From the NCBI GenBank assembly GCA_003116995.1, contig BDSL01000085.1:372001-436000 (forward strand): DNA of 64,000 nt. The letters are read 5' to 3'. Positions 58,001-64,000 of this stretch are shown here, one piece after another. Position numbers and translations under genes: made by a program. How positions within the stretch are numbered: position 1 is the stretch's first letter; every line of letters starts with the position of its first letter. The stretch is from Yamagishiella unicocca (taxonomy: Eukaryota > Chlorophyta > Chlorophyceae > Chlamydomonadales > Volvocaceae). The notes beneath the pieces were generated by a model, which had not been told where the DNA came from, ran no database searches, and saw nothing but the letters and a program-made list of their open reading frames with translations.

Positions 58001-61000
58001 CCTCATACCTGCAGGTCACGACGCGTATCGGCTCGGTCAGCACTATGAGCATTGGCACCCACACGCTGGCGCTGATGCACTTCCGCACCTTCAACCGCCC
58101 CGACCCCCAACGCTGCTTCCCCCTATCTCCTGCCACCATCCCTCGAAAATTGCGACAACGCTTCGCTGCCCTAGACTCCGCCCTCCTATCCTTCTCCCGA
58201 GGAAACGCGCCTGAAGTTGTACTTGGCTTCAAATTTGTCCATCTCACGCAGGTACGCGTCGTCCTCCTCGTCATCTACGCCCGCCTCGTCGCCACCGTCC
58301 TCGTCTCCGACTACTTCAGCGTAACTGGGCACGTAGTCGTCGTCGCGGTCCACCCAACCCTGCGCGGAGGGGACACAGCCAAAGGGCAAGACGGCGCTAA
58401 GAGGGGAACCGCGCTCGCTGTCACCCGGCCGGCCACCAGGTGGATGCCGCCACGCAATGTGATCAGCGCGGGTACGGTGCGGCGCGGCGTGTGACGAGGG
58501 AGGCTGCGGGCCCTTCCGGCGCTATCGCAGCTGTAATGCGACCAGCCATCGAAACCCCTCACGCCACCACGCCCCCGCCCCCGCCATGTCGCGTAACCGG
58601 TTTTATGCCACCCCCGCCATGCCGCTCCCTTGCACAGCAGCCCTGCCACACTGTCGTACTCCCACCTTGTTCACAATGAACTCCTTGAGGAACTTCTCGT
58701 CCGGATCGAGCTCCCCCGCGGATCCGAAGTATGCCTCGATCAGCTGGGGCCAGGGAGGGGGCCAGGGAGGGGGCCAGGGAGGGGGCCAGGGAGGGGGCCA
58801 GGCGTTAGGCACCACGGCAAGCGTGAGCGAGGCAAGGAGCACCGGAAGGAGCAGCGGGAGCCACGCCGGGCACCACCGCTGGGTGCGTTGGAAACACGGC
58901 TGTGAGGCCCAGGTGTTGTGGTGTTAGTGGCTCCCGAGCTGCCGCACCATGACCCTGATGCTGACCTGCGCCAGCCTCAGCGCCACGGCAGCCCAGCAGT
59001 GATCTCACCTGCTGGAACTCCCCCTCGGCGGGCATCTCGCCGCCCTTCTTGGCGCCCTTCTTGGCCTTCTTCTTGCGGAGGGCAACCGCGTCCACGTCGG
59101 CGTCGGCGTCGCCCGTCGCGCCGTCCTCGTCGCCTTCGCCGGCAGCGGCCCGAGCCTTCTTCCGCTGCTTGAGCACGCCGCCCAGTCCATCCGCTGCCTC
59201 GCCTTCTTCCGCATCCTGCCGACCCCCGAGGACGCGGGGCAGAGACGTGAGGTGAGCAGCGTGTGGTGTACCGAGTGAGCAACACCTGGGTGCAGTTGCA
59301 AGTAGGGCTGCTGCAAGCTCCGAAACCGCGTTTGCCTTATATTCAGACGAGGCAGAGCGCCGCATCAAACCCAATCCTTTCACCTCGCCCATTGGAGCAT
59401 ACCCGATTGGCTCCGCTCCACATGTGCCGTACTAGGCACGGCAACAGCAAGGCAAGGAAGAGGCGGTACAACCCCCGGCCCGTAGTGTATGCCCCCGATT
59501 GCGCCCAACGTACCAACGCCGCTTCCAGAAAGGCCTTGCGCAGCTTCTCTTGCTCCATGTCATACGCCTTGGGGTGCCGCTTCTTCTTGCCTCCTTCACG
59601 GTCCGCCTCCTCGTCACTGCTATCCGCGCCTGGCCCGTACTCCAAGGCCTGCATCAATGTCCCACGGCAGCAGTGAGTGGCTGTGGGTCAAGACCGCGCC
59701 TCAACACACGCAACCGCTGCTGAAAACACGTCCGACGGGGAAATGCAGGCGCGCCTAGGACGCGGTTACGGTCCTTGCGTACCGCGATGCGCAGCAACTG
59801 AAACGCTGTTCGAACCCCTGCATCGAAATTGCTCTTAAATTCAACCGTAAACCGGTAGGATGTTGCACACCTGCTTGGCGATGAGGTCCTTCAAGTACAT
59901 TGGCTTGGGCTTCTTGGAACCCTTTGGGCGGGCGCCTGCCCCGTCTGGTCCGTCCGGGTTGTCTCCCTCCTGCTCGTCGTCATCTTCGTCGTTAAAGAAC
60001 CGCACGTCCTTCTCATAGATGGATGGATCTTGAAGGCGGATTCGGAGCAGCGTCTCGAAGATCTTGGCCTCGGTGTCCACGGGGAGCTCCCCGTCGTCCT
60101 GAGTTGCAGCAGGACGGTGAGCGGACAGCGGGCTTGTTTGCAATGATGCGAACGAGCCTTCGCTCCAAAAAGGAGTATGCTGCGGAAGTAACCAGGCAGG
60201 TGTGCGCCCGTTGTGCTCGGTCAAGCTGCCGTATTGCAAAGCACCGCCTACAGACGACCGCGCGTGCTCCGATGCCATAAGTGACAGACCTGGTCCCCGA
60301 CCCTACGTGCATCGGGCGGAGAAGTCCATGATGCGTGATCCCAGGTTGGCCAAGTGGTGTGCTAGTGTCCCGCTGCCGAGTGATCCCCGCCACAGGTACG
60401 CTCCTGCTCCAGCCACGGACCCAAGCGCACCTCCTCCTCGTCTTCCGAGCTGTCCCCTTCCTCGCGCGGAGGGGGCTCCTGCCCTGACGCCAAGGCGGTA
60501 TCGCGGGCAATCTGGGGAAGGGCGTGGGCAAGTAGTGGTGACGGGTGAGGCAGATCAGGGCAGTTTGTCGTCCCCGCTATGGACTTCCCGACGGGTAGGC
60601 AACCACACCCACCAAACGACCTCAGCATTAACGCTCTCGCGCTACAGAAAACACACGGCTTATACCCCTTACATGTGCCTTGGTGGCTCGCCGGCCGACG
60701 CATAATGAGCTGCCCCACGCAACCGCCGCCGGCTCAACTACTGCCGCAGCGCCACACCCGCCCCGCCCCGCCCCTCGTCCAACCCAGTACCTTCCGGGCG
60801 AGCTTCTCAGCCTCCTCGGGATACTTGTTTTGGAGACGATGCAGCTCCTCACGCTGCTTGTTGTGCTGCGGGGCACAGCGGAACGGATGACAAGTAGCCG
60901 TCAGCCGCCACCGTCGAGGCGGATGACAACGTCGCACCCCAACAACGCGCCAGACCACCAGCATCGTTGGCGTCACAGGTAGTTACCGTTACCCACTTCA

Positions 61001-61110
61001 AAGCGGGCGGCATACGCTTTGTTTACGCGAATGCCGAAGTCCGTCGCGCCATGATGACCGCCGTCGTCCTCATCCAGCAAGCTTCTCTTTTTCTTCTTGT
61101 GGTCCGACAT
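55061..61110 (-). CDS. KRI1: KRI1-family ribosome biogenesis factor (about 14 exons)
   Basis: KRI1 is a nucleolar protein needed for 40S ribosomal subunit assembly, acting with KRR1 in yeast. The start at 61110 gives MSDHKKKKRSLLDEDDGG and then VNKAYAARFEVG, the usual family N-terminus. Later exons carry LHRLQNKYPEEAEKLARK (about 60820), RLQDPSIYEKDVRFFNDEDD (about 60000), KPKPMYLKDLIAKQ (about 59900), FGSAGELDPDEKFLKEFIVN (about 58700), MDKFEAKYNFR (about 58220), EEPGADRIVTHPR (about 57990), RLKNLKKHEIESK (about 57830), DGDFDPEEWDKKMAAAFDD (about 57400) and YKLDYEDNVGGIKTRFRYKE (about 56500). The Kri1 C-terminal region follows with FGLSVDEILRLNDKALNQVV (about 56130). The final exon is a long Lys/Gly/Asp-rich tail ending SKRETGKS. 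Acidic and lysine-rich low complexity is typical of the family. KRI1 is divergent from the OTUB1-type gene. Confidence 0.95.
58748..58805. repeat. 12-bp C/G-rich tandem repeat at a KRI1 3' splice site
   Basis: About 4.5 copies of GGCCAGGGAGGG lie directly upstream (coding sense: CCCTCCCTGGCC) of the acceptor of the exon encoding LIEAYFGSAG. They make up the C-rich tract in front of that 3' splice site. Confidence 0.9.
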
Positions 61111-61510
61111 TGTAAACGGCTTTTTAATCAGCAAATTAGTGCCGTGTGCGCGCAATCGGACGGCTTTCGTTGATTAACTTTCCTTTTCCTAATATTTGAG
61201 CTGTGAGTATAAGGCAGGAACATATATGAATATCTGGAATTTTGCTACATGGATACAAATGTCCTGTTTACTATTGTCTGTAACTTTTCCAGGATTGCCG
61301 TGCATTTCGGACCGCTTTGCGGCATGCTTGCTCCTATCGCGTTTCTGTATGCTTTTCTGTTGCTGTTGTATAGTATTTACCGAACCTAATTGCCAGCAAT
61401 CATACCGGTTCGTTGACATTATTAACTTGCCGCACGCTGATTGCGCGCCTTGCGCCTTGTTTGAGTCCTAGAAGAAGCGCCTCCCAATCATATCGCATCC
61501 TTAGGCTGGC
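61111..61510. promoter_or_regulatory. Divergent promoter region KRI1 / OTUB1-like
   Basis: A 400-bp interval, relatively A/T-rich for this window, separates two outward-facing start codons. It contains pyrimidine runs and no recognisable gene. Shared or adjacent promoters are expected. Confidence 0.5.
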
Positions 61511-64000
61511 ATGGCTTCAGACGGTGACGTAGTAGCTGATGGTCCTGACCAGAGTCGCCCAACTTGGGACAGCGGCACGACGGAGGGCATTGCAGCAGCA
61601 GCAGGTGTACAGGAGGGAGCAGCTGGCGGGTCATCAGCACCTGATAGGCCATCGGATGAGGAAATCCTTGCGCAGCAGAACCAGATACGGTAAGATCGGC
61701 CGCCGACCGGCTTGTACACAGGAAAAAGCTGACTTTGGCGTCGCTTTACAGGGCTGAACAGGCTCAGAAATCGGAGTATGTTGGTCACGAGGAGGCTATG
61801 TCAGCGCTGAAAGAAGGTGGGGTTTGCCCCCTCCCCGTACGGCCACACCCGCGTCGCCGCGCCTAGATAGGCTTTGCCTCAAGCAAGGCAAGGATGCTAC
61901 GTTGTTTTCCCCTATGCCGTGGTATCCGGGGGGAAGTGGATGCGCCTCGATGCACCATGGATGTATGTTTACGAACCCGGGGCTTTGCCCCAGGAATTGC
62001 TGGCAGCGTGTTAGGTATTGTTATGCCGGTCGCCAAAGTGGTCCGCCTCGAAATGCAGCCTGCCTAGTGGCCTTTGCGGCTTGCGATTGCGCAGCGCGGT
62101 GGGCGCAGTGTGGGGGGGCCGCTTGTCGACCAGGATCACTCCTTAGCCTGGATTCACACCTAACGGGTGCGCCGGAGCCACAGCCTGCAATGCGATGCGG
62201 TGTACGTCTGCCCTGGTGCGGGCACGTTGCTTTCCCTCAAGGCTCCAGCGTCGCCGTTCGCACCTTGCACTGCACAAAGCCGTTCCCCTGCTCACGCTGC
62301 ACTGCTACTGCCTCTGTTGCCCTACCATGCCACATCATCTCATGGCACTCCAAGAGTATATCAATGGCAACCAGAACTTTGTACAAAAAATTGCGAAGCT
62401 GGAGTCAAGTTATGGCACCTTCCGGCGAACACGCGGCGATGGCAACTGCTTCTTCCGCGGCTTCATCTACGCCTACTTGGAGAGTCTGCTGCTAACTCGC
62501 GATCTGGCGGAGTGCAACAGGTAAATGGGCTGCTCAGGCACGGGTGGGATCACCGTCAGGTGCCCCACACGAATGGCCTAGTTAGGTGCCCTTGCCTTAC
62601 AAGGGTGCTGTCGTACACTCACACTTGTCATGCCTTTGCCTTTATGGTTTTCAAGGTGACTGGCCCTGTTGCATCCATACCCAAAATACGTCTTGCGAGG
62701 GTCGCTATGGGGTGAAACTGCTGGCACTAACGAATGCAGCTGGCAAGCTCACCGGGCGCTGCTATGCTTTGGCCTACCGACGAAGAATATTTATTGCTTA
62801 GGGCCGTGTGGGCGCACACCCATCCTAAGCCACCCTGGTCCACTCCTTGGGCTGCAGGATCACGGCTTTGGTGCAGGCCTGGAAGGCGCGGCTGGTGGAG
62901 GGCGGCTTCCAGGAGCTGGTGTTTGAGGACGGTGAGTGTAAAGAGAGGGCCGTGCGGCAAGTGCAAAAGAGCAGCTTGCAGCTGCGTCAGCAGGGCCTTA
63001 ACAAGAGCTCGCAAAGGGCTTGGTGAACAGACCTGTGAAGGTCGCTTTCAAATGGGCTGTCCGAATTCGCATTGCGCTGTAGTAGCGAGAGGGCTATGGG
63101 CATCGCTTCGGCAACGAGCCCTTTGCAAGTTACGGTTGAACCTGGTTCGCTGACGCGTGGCGCGTTTCCTGCGGTCTAACTCTGCTGTCGTGTGTGGCCG
63201 TGCCTACCGTGTGCGCAGCAATGGACCTGCTTCTGGACCAGGTCCATGAGATAACCAAACCGCACACAAACTATGCGCATGAGCGGCTGCTCATCAACAT
63301 GCGCGACGACACGGTGGGTGGACCCTGACTGCGTTGGCATGTTCACTTCGTACTATACGGTGCTGTATGGAGCTGTACGGAGCTACCTTGCCGTTGGCCA
63401 ACGTCAATGCTGGCGCCATGCGCCTGCACCTGCCGTTGGATCGTACCGACAGCACCACCGGCTGCCGGCGAGCAGACCCCACTTTCATTGCCCACAAAAT
63501 GATGGGGTGTGTAGGCAGCTGCTGCTGTGCGCTGGGGATGACGGCCCTCACTGAGCCGCTGGCTGCCTCCGGGCCTACTCGATGCGTGCGAGCTAATAGC
63601 GCGCCACGGCAGCTGAACCCCTCATTGTGTTGTTGTGTTGTTGTGTAACCGCTTGCGGCGCCGCTGCAGGTTTCCAACCTGGTGGTGATGCTTTTGCGGC
63701 TGATCACGTCATGTGAAGTGCAACGCCGCGAGGATTTCTTCTTCCCGTTCATCATGGTGAGATAAGAGCGCCTCCAGTGCTCGCATGCTCCAAGCTCCGC
63801 CACCAGCGCATTCGGACGGGCGGTGCGCACACACGCGCCCATCGCGTTCCACCTAGCAACGCCACCAACGTCCATGTTGGCGGTCCACTAACGTCCATCG
63901 TTATGGGTTTCTCCCATGCTTTCCTTGCTGGAGGGCATGTACGACGAGCCGCCCGCGACGGTGGAGCTGTTCTGCCAGCGGCACGTGGAGCCCATGGGCG
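61511..64000 (+). CDS. OTUB1: Otubain-type deubiquitinase (OTUB1-like), 3' end outside window
   Basis: Otubains are OTU-family cysteine proteases that remove ubiquitin, in animals with Lys48 preference. Exons 61511-61689, 61752-61816, 62355-62520, 62858-62931, 63219-63313, 63670-63756 and from about 63934 splice in frame. The N-terminus (MASDGDVVADGPDQSR) leads to SDEEILAQQNQIRAEQAQ. The OTU core begins NQNFVQKIAKLESSYGTFRR and contains RTRGDGNCFFRGF, which holds the catalytic Asp-Gly-Asn-Cys loop with the nucleophilic Cys. Helical family segments follow: VQAWKARLVEGGFQELVFED, MDLLLDQVHEITK, LVVMLLRLITSCEVQRREDF and TVELFCQRHVEPMG. The catalytic His near the C-terminus is expected beyond 64000 and cannot be checked. 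The upstream neighbour KRI1 shares the promoter interval. Confidence 0.94.

Overview
This is nuclear DNA of a green alga, most likely a volvocine (Chlamydomonas/Volvox-type) chlorophyte. The genes are intron-rich with GTGAGT/GTGCG-type donors and YAG acceptors. TGTAA polyadenylation motifs follow several stop codons. Coding exons are full of Gly/Ala/Gln low-complexity stretches, and one gene encodes a ciliary transition-zone protein. Nothing looks bacterial: there are no operons or Shine-Dalgarno sites. All CDS coordinates given are genomic spans from start to stop codon and include introns.

Layout. 1-2270: no gene recognised. 2399-7308 (-): PIG-T, a subunit of GPI transamidase. 7610-11719 (+): an unrecognised glutamine-rich protein divergent from PIG-T. 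13298-18845 (-): LARP1 with La motif and DM15 region. 19472-22305 (+): TMEM231, a ciliary transition-zone membrane protein divergent from LARP1. 22775-30177 (-): a transcription factor with up to six AP2 domains. 31223-45354: five head-to-tail units of 2821 or 2830 bp. Each carries the promoter and 5' part of the AP2 gene plus the 3' end of the next gene; a sixth, divergent version (28051-31222) is the 5' part of the AP2 gene itself. 45311-50154 (-): an unrecognised protein with repeated CTF-x-P motifs in a modular exon structure. 51146-53712 (-): NOP58, box C/D snoRNP core. 55061-61110 (-): KRI1, a ribosome-biogenesis factor. 61511-64000 (+): otubain-type deubiquitinase, cut by the window end, divergent from KRI1.

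Functional picture. The genes are ordinary single-copy housekeeping and ciliary genes. Three pairs (PIG-T/Q-rich, LARP1/TMEM231, KRI1/OTUB1) start from short shared intergenic regions of 301-626 bp. LARP1, NOP58 and KRI1 all serve ribosome production or its translational control, but they are separated by unrelated genes and no co-regulation is visible.

The outstanding feature is the AP2 array. One edge of each unit lies inside an AP2 exon and the other inside the last exon of the CTF-x-P gene. The junction carries about 90 bp derived from an AP2 intron roughly 2.8 kb away. In units 1-5 two microhomology-flanked deletions removed an intron yet left an open 305-codon frame. Each unit therefore has a complete promoter and could encode an AP2 N-terminal fragment without the canonical DNA-binding domains. 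Unit-to-unit variants form a mosaic that indicates unequal exchange or gene conversion.
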